A DNA stretch of 64,000 bases from NCBI GenBank assembly GCA_037576195.1, contig CM075101.1, positions 8,308,001-8,372,000 on the forward strand. The letters run 5' to 3'. The notes beneath the pieces are model-generated. The model ran no database searches. It had not been told where the DNA came from and saw only the letters and a program-made list of their open reading frames with translations. Made by a program: the position numbers and the translations under genes. Source of the stretch: Phytoseiulus persimilis (lineage: Eukaryota > Arthropoda > Arachnida > Mesostigmata > Phytoseiidae). Below, piece by piece: positions 11,099 to 24,455 of this stretch (position 1 is its first letter; the number at the start of each line of letters is the position of its first letter).

Positions 11099-14000
11099 AT
11101 GTATTCAACCAATAGCGAACTTGAGATCCAACCGGCCAAGCGGACTCCGCCGAAAATCCCCGCAGAGGAAGGTGAGTGGTGTAGGATTAAGGACGACGAG
11201 TCTCTGGAAATGCCCGACGGCGGGCAACACGGGCCGAGTAGCGAGCGAGATGCTCCCCTGTTGCAGGTCAACTATAACGCCCTGAGGAAGAGTTGCATCG
11301 AAAGCGGAGCTCTCTGGGAGGATCCTGATTTCAGAGCCGACGAATCCTCCCTGTCGACCAACGACGCACAATGGATCCGGGGGCTCGGAGTCGATCCCTC
11401 CAAGGTCAAATGGAAACGACCGTTCGTGAGTAGACATCACTTGACTCCGGCCGCTTCAGCGCCGTGGCGTGGCTCTATCGCCTCCAATGACCGTAACGTG
11501 TTTGACGTCCTCAGGAGATGACTGATGATCCGAAATTCTTTGTCGAGGGAGTGTCGTCGACCGACGTGTCGGAAGGTTTCGCCGGAAACTCTTGGTTCAT
11601 CGCGGCAGCCAGTGCCCTTGCCCGCCAAAAGTTCCTCTTCAACAAAGTACGCCTTTTCGAGTTCCTCGCAACGCTCTGCTTCCAGAGACTTCAACGACGG
11701 GACGAATTTCCCGGAATGCGGATACCAGCGTCGAGTTCTGATTCCAGGTGGCACCCAACGCGGCGGCGCATCCGCTAATGGTTTATCCCGAGACGGAGAA
11801 AAAGAACAAATTCGCGTACTGCGGTCTCTTCCGGTTCTTCTTCTATCATTTCGGGGAATGGCGACAGGTAGCGCAGAGCTGATGAACAGGAGATCCTGTC
11901 ACAGAAGAATCAGAGGAGAGGAGTCGCTGAAGCGACGCATTACGAACGGAGAGCTCGCGAGTCGTTCTCTTCCTCTCTGGCCGATGCTTTCCGTGGGAGC
12001 ATTGAGCGAACGATTCCTCTTGCAGGTCCTCGTCGATGATCGGCTGCCGGTACATCCCGATACCGAGGTTCTGCTTTTCAGCAAATCTCGAACGAAAGAC
12101 GAATTTTGGCCCGTACTCTTGGAGAAAGCCTACGCCAAGTGAGTCTTCGCCGAACGGAGGCGGATTTCCGCAGCTCGTGGACGACGGCAGAGACTCCCAG
12201 TATTGAGGAGAGTTGGGAATGCGTTCGAGGGAACCCGATCTTCGGGTGCCGCGAACCGTGGGAACGGCTCGCGGACGAGTCAACAGATCGACGCGCTTGT
12301 CTGCGCGTCAAAGTCGTAAGATCGTGACAATCGAACAACACACCAAGAGTCGCGAGCCAGCGGGAGATTGCACCCGCGGAGACGCGGGGATCCGACAGAG
12401 AAAAGACTCATCCAAACAAACGGGGAGCGCGCTCGGCGGGGAACAAGCACACGGATCTTCTGTCGGCTAAGTGGTTCCGCGCCCTACGACTGACCAGATG
12501 TTGTCTCTGTCTCAGATACCTCGGCTCGTACGAAGCGCTCAAATCGTACTCACTCGCAGATGCTTTGGTCGACCTCACCGGAGGAATCAGTGAGACGTTC
12601 GGCTTCGACGGAAGCGAACTCACGCCGCAAAGCAGGGACGATTTTCATGCGGGACTCCATGAAGCGCATAAAAATGACGCGTTGATTTGTGCAATTCATC
12701 AGCAGGGCTCCTCCGCCGACAACGATTTTTGCGAGGGACGCCTACCCTGTGGTAAGACTCGACGGGCTCGGGCGGAAATTTTTGCGATGAATCGATGAGA
12801 ATGGAAAGGACCGGTCGCGGAAGCTCGACGAAGCCGGGGCAATTGAAAGATTTGAAGAAAACACGGATTCATTTCCCGAAGTTCTTCCTCGAGTCGAGAT
12901 GAGTCTGCATTGCAGAAAGTTTTGAGGCTAATAACGTCGCTCATTCATTCGAAGGAATTCTCAAGAATCGGCCTTATACGGTGACGGGCTTCACCAGCAT
13001 CGACATATCGGCGTCCTCAGCGATTCGGACGCTCTTTGGAGGCAGACAGCAGTTACGGATGATCAGATTGCAGGACCCGTGGGCCGACTCCAAGTACACT
13101 GGGCCTTTCGGTCAAAAGTTCGTTTCCTCGATCGTTGGCGCCCGTTTTGCGAATGGATTTCTCCAGCTTATTTGACCTGCGACACGACTGTTGACCGCTG
13201 ATTGGTCTCGAGGGGCTCCGCTCTAGGCGGAATTTGCGTTTTTTTCACTCCGATGACGAGTCCATCGACGAAGAATGATGCTCCCATCGACTGCTGACGA
13301 ATCGGGTCGTCCATTCCCTCGGATGTGACGATCCGATGCTGGGCTTTTTCATGGAGCTGTTTCGCTTTTTCGACCGTTCGGCCCGAACCGCGACTCTGCT
13401 CAGCTCGAAGCCGAGCTATCGCTTATTCGCATTACTCTTTCGATTCTTGCGTAGCTCACAACCTAATTCCATCGAATTCGTTCCAACCCCCTCCTGGCAA
13501 GCCGGCAGAGCACCGTAATAGAGATAAGACCTAGCTTGTTTTCGAGCAAGTTCGTTCATTATAACTCTTGGTAGAGCTAGCCTCGCGAAGCGTTATTTTT
13601 TGTTTCGCCGGCTGTCTGCGGGGATTAGCCCGCAGGAACAATGGTGCGCTCCGTGTTCGGTACATCGTCCGGTTAAGTTTGGTCGTTGTTGTTTTTTTCG
13701 CTTTTTGCACGTTTCATTCTACTCGGCAGTTCGTTGAAACGGCGAACCCTGGGACCGGTTCGAGGCTGCTCCAGCTCGAGTCGGCGCACGAGCACGTCCG
13801 CACAGAAAGATGCAGATAACTACATGTACCCAACACGGAAGTTGCTCACCATGTATTCCAGCTCCGTGGAATGGACCCGACTGAGCCACAGCGAGAGATC
13901 CAAGTTAGGCCTGAAACTGGAGCAAGCCGCGGAATTTTGGTGAGTGGAGTTTCTTTTCTCACTGATGCGTATATTACAGAGCCGCCCTTGACGAAGTTGA

Positions 14001-16671
14001 CGGGCATCAGAAAGCGTTTCCGCCCCAGGCACTATCGCTGCGTCATTGCCGGCTCGCCAAACCTCGTGTGGGGAGCTCTCCCTCTTTGGGATCAAAGCCG
14101 AGAGATAATATGCTTCTCGAAAGCTCATTTTCTCGCCGTCTGCGACGAGTTGCGATCGGCCCCGTCCGAAATTGAACCTAGGCGATGACCTGGACGGCCA
14201 CGGGAGTTCCCGGACCAGCATTTAACGATGAAGCCGAGCGCTCCTTCGATAAGCGCTCGCCCACCGGATAGAGTCGAAAAAAAAAAAAAAGTCATCGTTG
14301 GGAATAAGTGAAACATGTCGAATAGGATACATGATCACGTTCGGATCGCTCTGGTGGAAGAAGCGAGAACATCTTTCAACGAACCGCATAAGGACCCTGG
14401 ATCAAGTGGAGTTCAATTTCGCCACGTCAATTATTCACTCACTGGGCTCGTCCAAGGCTACTTTGCGGGAGAAGTTGTTGACCCCCATTTTTCATCGAAA
14501 ACATGCAAACTTCGCGTGGCACGTAGGCAAACTTGGCGTCCCAGTCTGAGCTCCGAGCAATAGCGTAGCAGGCCGGAGGCTGAGTTGTTGCAGCGGAAAG
14601 AAGCTGCTCCGAATTTACCGTTCTCATGGACCGCTCATGATGTGACCCTCCGAGATTGCGAGACAGTGCGGAGAATGAGCCCGGTTTCTGCATCCATGAC
14701 GGCACGCCGGGAATGTGTTCGGAGCCACCGTTCGTTTCGGCGAATCTCCGATTCGGATCAAAGACACTCGGAGGGCTTCCTGCTGAGATGGCTATGATCG
14801 ATTTGTTGAATCTTTCAGGGTGACCTACGACGATCTGCTGAAGTACTTCAACCAGTTTGTGATTTGTCGTCTCAGTCGTGGCGGGGGCTTGTTGGGCCTC
14901 GGAGACGGCCTGTCGGAAGCGGCTTTCAGCGGAGAGTGGACCATAGGCCCTGGAGGTGCTCCCAACGACAGGGCGGGCGGCTCAGCCCCTGAAAGCTTTT
15001 TGAGGAATCCGCAGTTGCTTCTAGATGTAAGTGCGCGGGTGGGCCCACCTTGATATATCATGACCTCTTCCTGGTCCTCAGAAAGAGCTCTCCCCTAATG
15101 GCCCTCGACGTCGACTATAACCATCCTATGATACAAATGTCGGTAACCCGACAACAGTGTCATCTGCCCCGAGGCCACTCTCCCTCCCTTGCTTCTCTCG
15201 TTGGCTCGATTGAGTCCCCGAATAACTCATCGGCGATTCTCAGACTCCTTCGATTACGTGCGTTGCTTCTCCTCGGGCGCCGGAGACCGTCGGCCTGGTG
15301 GGAATCCTTGAAGAAGTTCGTCGAGTCTGGCCTGGCGTGATGATTCATAATGAGCGAAAATTGTGAGTTTCCAGGTAACGACCGAAAGAGCTGAACTTCT
15401 CGTGTACATCATGCAGAGAGCACCTTTTCAAGCGGTCGGCTTCATGGCCATGAAGGTAGGCTGGAATACGAGATCCACGGATGCAAATTCCACGAGTCGC
15501 ATCCTCGGTGTATCCAGAATAGCGCTCCCCATAAACGGCAAAGACATCAAAGGCTGCAGCTCTATTCAGCCCCGGTCAGCGGAGGCAGCTCCCCTCTTCG
15601 GATTTGTCAAGGACCATCTCCTTGTGGGGACGTCCAGTCGACTTTCCATCAGGAAAAGTTCTCCCGCCGCTTTCTAACATTCCACAGGAAGAGGGAAAAA
15701 CGCACGAAGGAAGAGAGTAAACTCTCCGCTCCGCTCACTATTGCAGGTGGAATCCAATCGGCAATTCCGGCTCCATCGACGCAAGAACATCGTATTTAGC
15801 TCGGAATTCAAGAATGTACGTGACCACTTCTCTCGCATGGAGCTCCCGAGAGGTCGTTACGTGCTCGTAGTATGCACGCAGGAGGCTGAGACTACGCAGA
15901 GTTTCTTCTTGCGGGTCGTCTCAAAGTCTGCCAGCTTTACGATGCGACCGCTCGTCCACGACCAGCCCGAGAAATCATTCCTCACAAGGAAGCTTCCCAT
16001 CCTGGTGACATACTTGAAAGTTGCCGAAGCCAAAGATCTGGTCCGGAAATCTCCCCTGTCCCGTACGTCGAACAATCGTGGGCGCAATTTCCATCGACCC
16101 GGGTTTGAACTCGATCATCGGGTGATTGAAATTCTTCTGATTCTCCAGTCAGCCCCTACTGTGTAGTTCAGTGCGAAGGGACCACGGCGCGCTCTCAAAC
16201 CTCGAAGGAAACCTCACCGACCTGGAATTTCGAGGTTTTGCTCTATCGCAAGGACCCGTTGTCTGAGGTCATAATTCAGGTGAGACTCTTGTTCGTTCGT
16301 TGGCTGGTTCGGCCGCCCGCACGCCGAAGCTGACCGGCCGCATCACAAGCCCCGGTTCCTCTCCTCAGCACCCTGTCGAGGCATTTTCCCCCCCTTGTGG
16401 ACTTTGCATGCGAAACACTGGTGAGAACTCGCTGGCCTGCTGGCAGCGAAGCTTGTCGTCGTATTTCTTCTCTCGAGTGTTATTTGCGAAGCAGGTCTGG
16501 AACCACAGTGTCGTTATGGATTCATGCATAGGAAGAGCATCTTTCGCGCCCGGGGCATCTCAGCAGTCTTCCACAGTGATGGAGCTTCCCTTGAGTCTGA
16601 AAAAGACCGCGGGCCTACAAGGGAGTGTAACGCTCGAAGCGTACACAACCGATGATCTCCTCTCAGTGTGA
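11099..16671 (+). CDS. CAPN5/6-type calpain with degenerate catalytic triad (probable pseudoprotease)
   Basis: Twelve exons with consistent phases: 11099-11425, 11515-11646, 11748-11867, 12026-12138, 12516-12751, 12916-13117, 13862-13939, 14819-15026, 15375-15455, 15747-16062, 16149-16279, 16495-16671; about 706 residues. Domain order is an N-terminal extension, protease core PC1 and PC2, the C2-like domain III, then a C-terminal C2 domain instead of EF hands, which is the CAPN5/CAPN6/TRA-3 layout. Recognisable pieces are WKRP and DDPKFFVEG before the active site, FGEW, VDDRLP, EKAYAK, the PYTVTGF segment, the EFW block and VWNHSVV in the C2 domain. The catalytic Cys position is Ser (GNSWF, about residue 135), the His position is Arg (KNRPY, about 328) and the Asn position is Asp (QDPWA, about 363), so cysteine protease activity is very unlikely. 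By analogy with mammalian CAPN6 it may act as a non-proteolytic cytoskeletal or scaffold protein; that role is inference. The ATG at 11099 is preferred; an in-frame ATG at 11054 is possible. Confidence 0.9.
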
Positions 16672-19600
16672 CACGACCACCGCATCCGAAATCGAATGTC
16701 ACAATCGATGAGTATTGCCTTCCAGGAGAGGCAGCCTTGACCCGCCTATTTTTTTTCCTCCGCATGAACTCTGCTCTGTAAATATTGCGGATGCCAACAA
16801 ACTTATATCCACGTCGCGTGGAATCTGTTTTGATCTGGAAATTCGGAACGGACACGGAGGCACAATACTTGAGGAAAAAAAATTGGATCCCTGACGATTT
16901 GCAGTCGATCTTGACACAAATATGAGTTTTTTTGATCAGGTATCAAATGCGGGAATACATTTCTTGTTATGATGATTGAAGCTTCGAGCCGACCGCAGCT
17001 CCAGCTGAGAGCCACGGACCCGAGTCGGGAGGAACGAGGTGGTTTCTGAGCTCGGTGAAAGGGTGACTCGGAGCGTTCGGCTGGCTGAAATCGAAAACGC
17101 GGCCCAGATCTCACGCGAAACCTTCGAAAACGCCCTGCTGCCCGCAGAGCTTTTCCGCGATAGCATGGAACGCGGGGCTCAAACCTGATCGGGGCCAACA
17201 CAGCGGAACTCGGGAGCTCGGCCCGACCGAAACAGCCACTGACGCTCGGCGTTTGTATGAAGTGGAATCGGAGGGCGCTTCCATAACGAGCGGGGAGGCT
17301 CAACGTTGCTGCGGGAAACCTTCCCGTGAGGAGATCCGCGACGAGAAGTCTCCCAGGGAGAGCGAGTGCCCTAGAGAGCCGCGGAAACTTGTACGCGGCG
17401 GCGGGACCCCCAAGAGGTGCAAGTTGGATGCGTGGGGAAATTCCGTTCAAGGAGCGCCGAGTTTCGACGAGTGCAGTAAACAATCGCTGATTCTCCGAGA
17501 TTCGCGAGTCTGCCGAGGAACGGAACGAGCTCAATCGCGTGAGGAGTTGAACTACAGGGAATGACGAGGCCGCCAGTAGGCGACATCGAGCGAGATCCCG
17601 CGCCGTACATCTCTCCTTCGCGTCGACCGCCCACATTCAGCACCATCGGACGACTTGCATGCCTGGGTGGCTGCTCGTCGCCTGGCCGCGTCCCTAGCTG
17701 TCATGTGAGTGAGAGTGTGTTTGTATAGGGAATCTGTCGATCGACTGCCTATCTGCAACTCCGATATTCGACGACTGGGGTATGTGTGCTCGTTGAATAA
17801 TTCACCAATCGTTGATTCGTGCCTGACTTTCGGAACGTCAGACAAGTAATAAACTCTCCCGGAATAGAAACAACCGACGGCGTCCAACTCCAACCCGAGC
17901 GTCGGTGACAATCGCTCGTGAACATCGCCAGCAGGCCGTTGATGACATTGATCACTTATAATCGCTGCATCGATGGGGGAAAATAAACTCAAGCGTAACA
18001 ATCGTAATAAATTTGCGTTCATGGTATATCGTAACCGTAACATACAAGGTTTATTTAGGCACAAGCGTGTCTACACAAACGTGATAATCATATTTACAAG
18101 CACGAATCACCTGCGGTCGTCATCATTGCCCGAGGAAACGTCTACGAGCTTGCGAGTGTGTTTCTCTTGTAGCTGGACTTTAGTGCCATGGTGTGTGCTT
18201 GAGTATTTCCGCGGTTGGAATTATAGCGGCAGTGGTGGTTGTTATTGTTGTTTTCATCGTCGTCGTCGATGCTCCGGTAGACAATCGAGAGCGGTGTTAA
18301 TTGCGGAAAGGAGAGCGAATGATTACTTAGCCGAGAGCAGAGTACGCTTCCCTGTGTTCCCTGTGTCATCTCAATTGCGTTTGGAACCGATGAGAGCAGT
18401 GACCCTTTGTCTCCCTTCCATAATCGTGGGAGCTCTGATTTAGAACGGATATTTTTAGCATCTCCGAACCGAAAGTAGCGCATCCGCGTTCGGGAAGAAC
18501 GTGGTGAGGAGCAACAATAACAACAACTGACCGAACCGATGGCAGCGAGGCTTCGCGGGGCAGCGGAGAGAGGAAAACGAGGCGCACGATTCGTGGGGAA
18601 AGGGGACAGAAAGTGACGGCGGAGGGAAATCATCGCTGTCAGCTGTTCGATTTTTAATGTCGTCGAGAGCAGGAGGGCCGGGCCGAGGCTTCCGCAGACG
18701 TCGCGTCGGGTGACAATCACAACTACTACTCCGACTACGTCCCCCCCCCCCCCCCCTGCCCTGCCCTCAACAACCTTAACAACCAAAGCTACGATAACGG
18801 AAATGACGGCGATTTCCCCTAAGCTAGCGACTTGAAAGCTTTGACGGAATATTCTGCCTGCCAGCGACCAGCAGGAGCGATGACAAAGACTCGATGTACA
18901 GACGAAAAATGTGTGGCTCGAATATTCGGAATGGTGCGGGTATTGGAAGAGACAATCTGAGAAGCAGGCGAACCGGAAACAACAGCAACGTACGCGCCCG
19001 CCGACGATTGGAGAGAAGACTGGACCAATCAACAGACAAACAAACGAATTCTACCGTCCCGCGACCGCAAGAGTCGGAGTGACATGCCGTCACCGCGTGT
19101 ACGTGTTCGCCTTGAGAGAGATGAAGCGAATGGCCAAGCCTCAATAGATTCTTGTTTCTCCGATTTTGTGGCCGCGGCCGCTGCTGTCACTGTCATCGCC
19201 ATCCTTGTCAGATACGTTGACGTTGTTGGTCGCGTAGGTGGTTGAATTGTAGTTGACGCTCATGCTCGATCCGAACCTATTTCTATGTAGGCAGGTAGCC
19301 GGAGAGGCGAAGAGCCACGAAAAATAAATCTCATCAGACACCGGAGATCTTCAGACAACTAAATCCGAAACGATACGATAGAGATTTATGATTGCCACGG
19401 GACTGTAGATAAATATATCTCCTGTATCGAGCGTGAGGTCGATAGATTTTCGATATCCTGACTCAAAGTACATTCGCGTACGCGGGAGACGTTCGCGAAG
19501 ACCACGTGCGTGGGGGGTGGTAACGCGGGTACACTCAGGTTTCCGGTAACAATAGGAGTCAGTCTGAGCATTCGGAAATTTTGAAGAAGCATTCTAGATT

Positions 19601-21233
19601 GTTGGAAGAACGTACAATGATGCGTCTTTGCTAGACAAAGTTGTGGGTCAGAGAGGAAACATCGGAGACTGCTCGACTGGCAGTGTTCTATGTGTGAGGC
19701 AGTAGGAATATCCACGCTATTGAGAGATTTTTCTAAGTCCTTTCCTACGAGATGCCTGTGCCGGAAAACTCTTCCCCCCGGGTCTAGAGGTTCCCGATCG
19801 CAGCGGAAATTCATCTTACTTCCTCGGAAAATATCGAGTGCTCGTTTCGGGAACTATCCTTGAAACCTTTTTGCAGATTGGAAATTCAGGTGAGAAACGA
19901 GTCAAATCGAGCTTTGCAGCGCCTTTCCGAGGTCGGAGTGGCAGTGTGAACTCTGTGATCTCTAGGCGTGTTCGTGAGGCTTTGCGTCACAGGTCGTGGG
20001 TACTCATATGTTTTCGAATCCACGAATGAGGACATTTCAACATTGGGAGAGCTTCTCTTCCCGAACTCTCGGAAACCTTGCACCAAATAAAACTGCGGCG
20101 AACCCTCAAACTTTCGTTTCCTCTCGAAGTCTATCTTACTCGTTCAGCACTCGATCCGTCGGAAACCCGTCCTTCAGCGTTACCATATTACGGGTTGGCG
20201 GGAATGCCACTCCCCCAACCGATCAGACTTCTACAGGGAGGAATGGGAAACAACTCGGGGTCTCCGCAGAGAGCGATTCCTAATCATCGAATGGATACCG
20301 CCTTGCAGCGTCCACCTTCGAGTTCAACGCGTGTAATTCGATGCGAGCCCAACCACGGTCGCCGAACTCAGGAGCGAGCTCGAGCCGAGTTTGCGATCTG
20401 AGCAGTGACTCCACAAATCTAAAAACCAGACTGTAATCAGGTTGACACATGCTGCCGCTCCGCTCATTGTCCAGGAGACAAAGATCTGCCCAGCTCTCGA
20501 AGGAGGGAAACCCCTGTGGGAAATATCAGAACAAAACAGAGAGCCGCGGAGGAGGATACAGGTCGAGAGGTTGTACTGCACGGAGTGTTGTGCGTGTTTC
20601 ACTTCGATGTCTCCGAGACACGTAGCGGTAGTAGTCGAGGTGGTTCGTAATACCTGGTCCTGACAATGCGCCATCGAGCACCTCTACTGTCCGTTGTGTA
20701 CACCTCTCATATGGCTTTCCTCTTATACAATACGGGGCCGCGCTACAGCCGAGATGGCGGACGGATCGACGCACGGGCTAGCGGGCGGTCAACAAGGACG
20801 AATCCAATACTCAGCGCCTCCCGGCGGCCTGAAGAGGGACCGGACTTGCTAACTCCCGGACACGCAGCCGGATTGAAACGCTCCGCCGACACTGGCAATA
20901 CACGTAACTTAACACAAGAGGGAGCGAGGAGCGATTCTACGTCAAAAGGCTGGGGCGCTGAAGGTGATTGGCATCAAGAGCTCTGATTCATACGGATTGG
21001 CTTCTTCCTTCCCTCACTTTGCAGGATCTCTTCCGACCTGACAGCGTCCTCAGACAACCTTGCTTCATCTGGCAACCGGTTCTGACCACGCGCTGCTCGT
21101 GTCACCTCGACACTGAACACAGTCAGTCAAACTCTGTACGATCCTGGCTCTCCTAAACTCATGCCTCCCCTCGTACCGACACATCTCGAAAGACTCGGTT
21201 ACTCTGGCCCAACAGTCCGCAACGTCGAGAAAA
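16672..21233. other. No gene resolved between the calpain gene and the 21.2 kb gene
   Basis: Contains long but unconvincing - strand frames (277 codons at 16803-17636, 296 codons at 18142-19032), the 16-base poly-C run and a possible terminal - strand exon at about 19147-19281 (SVNYNSTTYATNNVNVSDKD) with no partner. AATAAA-like signals occur near 17.85 and 17.98 kb on the + strand. Confidence 0.45.
18741..18756. repeat. Poly-C homopolymer, 16 bases
   Basis: An uninterrupted run of C on the + strand. It lies in a stretch without a supported gene. Similar runs of 10-15 C or G occur at 33452-33461, 45749-45761, 56650-56661 and 61549-61563. Confidence 0.95.
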
Positions 21234-21896
21234 CTATTCGGTGTTCTGCTTCTTCAAACCATCTGGACTCTGTCCGGTCTTCGCCACGACAAACGTGACC
21301 TGCCACTTTCTGTCCTGCGTTATTCTTGAAGCGGGTAGCCAAAATATATTCTTTTCTCTCCCGTGTTTGACGACGAACTCCACCATCTCCTCGTCGGATG
21401 CAGCAGAGGCTGAAGATGGACTCGTCACGTTGGAAGCCCTCAATTCCGATTGTCGGATCACCTGCGGGCAGTTTGATCGCTCCATGAACAATGTTTATCT
21501 TGGGAACAATTCCGAGGGAATGTTCCCGATGCTTCCCGTTCAAGGGAGTTCGTAATTCAAGGGAGCAATGACGGGTTATTCCATCTCGATAGAACTCACC
21601 AGATCCTCGTTGTCCGCCGCTTCGATGATGTCCCGAACTTTTATGGTCCTCACCAGGGAATCTTTTCGCTTCATCGAGGCAGCGCCCTCATCGTTCGGTA
21701 TCATCTCCAAAGTGACCAAGTCTTCAGGATCGACATCGTCGCCTATCGGATGAAAAGAGTCTCCTTCGCTATTGTTCTCATTGGCAACTCGTGTAGTGAG
21801 CAGGAAACCTTTGTTGACGGAGTTTATGGACTGGGTTAGGTCACTCGCGGCGGACGCAGCTGTGCCGGCGCTCTGATGCCTGAGTGACTCACTCAT
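21234..21896 (-). CDS. Unassigned two-exon gene, acidic 174-residue protein
   Basis: Exon 1 runs from the ATG at 21896 to 21600 and ends in a strong GTGAGT donor; exon 2 runs from 21461 (acceptor CCCGCAG) to the stop at 21234. Both junctions are phase 0. The N-terminal part begins MSESLRHQSAG and is rich in Asp, Glu, Ser and Asn (GDDVDPEDLVTLEMIPNDEG, KVRDIIEAADNEDL). The C-terminal part has a SASAASDEEM run followed by an ordered-looking FVVKHGREKNIFWLPASRI segment. No signal peptide or membrane segment is visible and I do not recognise a family. A longer protein with extra exons is possible. Support is the clean splice pair and open frames rather than homology. Confidence 0.45.
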
Positions 21897-24455
21897 ATGA
21901 GGGAGGCAAAAACGGTGGTGGTCTGGGCGGCTCCCGCACGAACGTCAGGACATCAGAACGACAGGCGAAAGCCTCGACGGGAAGATGCAGCGATCGTTGG
22001 GAATATAGCATCAGGTGCTCCTGGAGAGAGTCAGGTCGACGAGCTTTCCAACCCGGCGAAAGAGAAATGAATCGTGTCATACCGCCAGATTCTCATTGCG
22101 AGCGTCGGTCAACATACTCTCTCTCTCTCTTGCTTTGTGAAGTAGGCCACTGCTTTCGGAGCCCTGATTGTAAGAGAGCCACTCCTGGCCTGGAGCATGA
22201 GTGGCAGGGACAGGATGAGCCCTTCGCGCTCTGACCCTCTGCATGAGAGAGCGTCATTGTGCATTTGGAGAGCATTTCCGGTACCACTGACTAAAACTGA
22301 TGTCTCTACGCGCGGTAACGAAAATGCGGCCAGGGGAGAGAGGGGTCGGACTCATCTGCTGATGGATGCGTTCTTTTTCAACCCCTCCCCCCCTGCCATC
22401 CCTCGCCTGAAAGAACGTTTCTCTCCTCCGGAAGAAGTTTCCATCTCAATAATTTTCGATCTCGTACAACGGGAACTGAGAATTCAACCCCGCTTGCTGG
22501 AATTTGAGGATTCCCGAAATGAAGAAGAGGTGCACTGTCGTGGCTGACCATTTGGCAGTTGCCAGCGGTCCTGTGTAGCGATGCCCTCGGCTTCGGTCCC
22601 AAAACTTGCATGTTTCGAACGGGGGTTGCTCGAGCTCGGAGGAGTTAGCGAGAAGGGGGAAGGTTTTGCTGTTTATACAGTTGAATACTCTACGGTGATC
22701 CATTGTTTACGTATATTGTTATGATATTTTGTATTGAATCAGCGACGTGATCAAGCACGGCCCTCATCAAACATAACGATCACGGAGCCAAGCTGTGGCC
22801 ACCTCGCGTTCGTTGTGAGCAACTCTTCCCGCCGAGGGAACAGCCGTTCGAGCGGTAATCATGCAACAAGATTTCAAAGAGCGCGCCTCCCGACCCGTCA
22901 TTTAGCGGCTCAACCGTACGTTGAGCTCTGAGATGCTCCGGAGACCCGTTGATCACAAAGTCGGAATCGTGGTCTGTCGTTGCCGAGCAATACAATCGAG
23001 ATCTTCACCTTTAGGATGCCTTGTTCGTGACACATGGATGCGAGAACGGTTCGCTCATCGCGACGAACTCTTCAAGGTCGCAGTATTGTTCACTTGACGG
23101 TAAACGACAAATTATTCGACATACGAGTAGAGCTTGCTATACGATATCCGGGCGGGAACACATCGTACTCCGGCCGTGATTCAAAGTATGCGAACTCCCC
23201 TTCGACGACGACGACAAGGACCGCTCATAGTCGCAAAGCTATGCGCTATTAAAATGTTCTGAGCAACAATCCCGTTAAATTGGTGAAGTTCGCGACGGCT
23301 AGCAACGACGACGATGGCTACCGCGACGGCAGCAGCAACTTCAACAACAACGACAACAATAATAATAACAGCAGCACAGGCGGGAAAGCACGCGAACGAG
23401 TTATTGCAGGCGTGGGGGCTAGAACGCCCAGCGGTGGAAAGTGGGAAGGATCTTGACCTGATTTGGAACAAACTCCAATCTCTCGGGCAACGCTCCTCCA
23501 CGACTTCATATTATTGCTGCGCGCTCGTGTTTAATAACTTCCTTTCTGCGTTTTCTTCATCTTCCATCGACGTCATCCCTAACTCACCGAGAATTCCTCT
23601 GACGACTTTAGCAGATGACCTCGAAGTTTCGGAGCGGATCGACTCCCAGTGCTTCGTGGCCGCTCCTTCGACGCTCTCCTTGGGAACCACCGCCAGATCT
23701 CCGCTTTTGTTCCATTGTGCCCTCTTTTTCCGAGCAGACGCCGTGGTGGCTTCCTTGAATTGCACTGTCGGGGAGGACTCTTGGCCCGGAGTGGTGGCAG
23801 CATCGTTTGAGTCCTCGTCTCCGTCAACCTCGTCCGGGGTTTCATGACACTTCAGATTCGCCTACGTTCGAGTGGGTCGCTCAATGTAGAAAGGAATTAG
23901 CGGTTCATACTAATAGCCGTTGATTCGGCAGCCGGCCGAACGATCTAGAGAGCGACTTGCCGCAATCCACGCCTAATCCGCGGGGATGACGGCGCGGAAA
24001 TACGCCAACGTAGACGTAAGCCGCCGTCTCAATGAATATATGATTCTCTTGGACTGTTAGAGGCAAGCTTCGGCTCGATCCCTGCTTTCGATTCGATTGA
24101 TGATTCGTGCAACGAGTGTGGAGTATATGCAGTGACACAGAGTACAGGGAGAGGTTGGAGCCCCGAGCCAGGCCTACTGTGGTCGTAGAAGCCTGATCAG
24201 GGTTTTTTTGTTCCAGTTCTCATTTTCTTCTCTCTCCGATATCGACTGGATTGGTGAACTCTTTTACACAGCGATCCCCTAACGAGGGGAGCTACCCTGG
24301 TGCGGCGGCAGATACAGTGCTTACATTTTGAAGATCGTCGTGTTTTCCCCCTGCGTGCGCTGCAAAAACAACATGCATCGCCCTGTAGTCACGGATGGAA
24401 TATAGGGGACTCATAGAACTTATAGGAGGAAACGACCCGATTCTCAGCAAGTGCA
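21897..24455. other. No gene resolved; 3' flank of the ankyrin gene
   Basis: Short overlapping frames with repeats of CAA/CGA type near 23.3 kb. The part next to 24455 should contain the 3' untranslated region of the ankyrin gene, but no clear polyadenylation signal was found. Confidence 0.45.

Noticed and set aside
18142-19032. 296-codon minus-strand open frame
   Set aside because: It runs through the poly-C tract as a Gly/Val stretch and through AAC/GAC simple repeats; composition is that of non-coding sequence.
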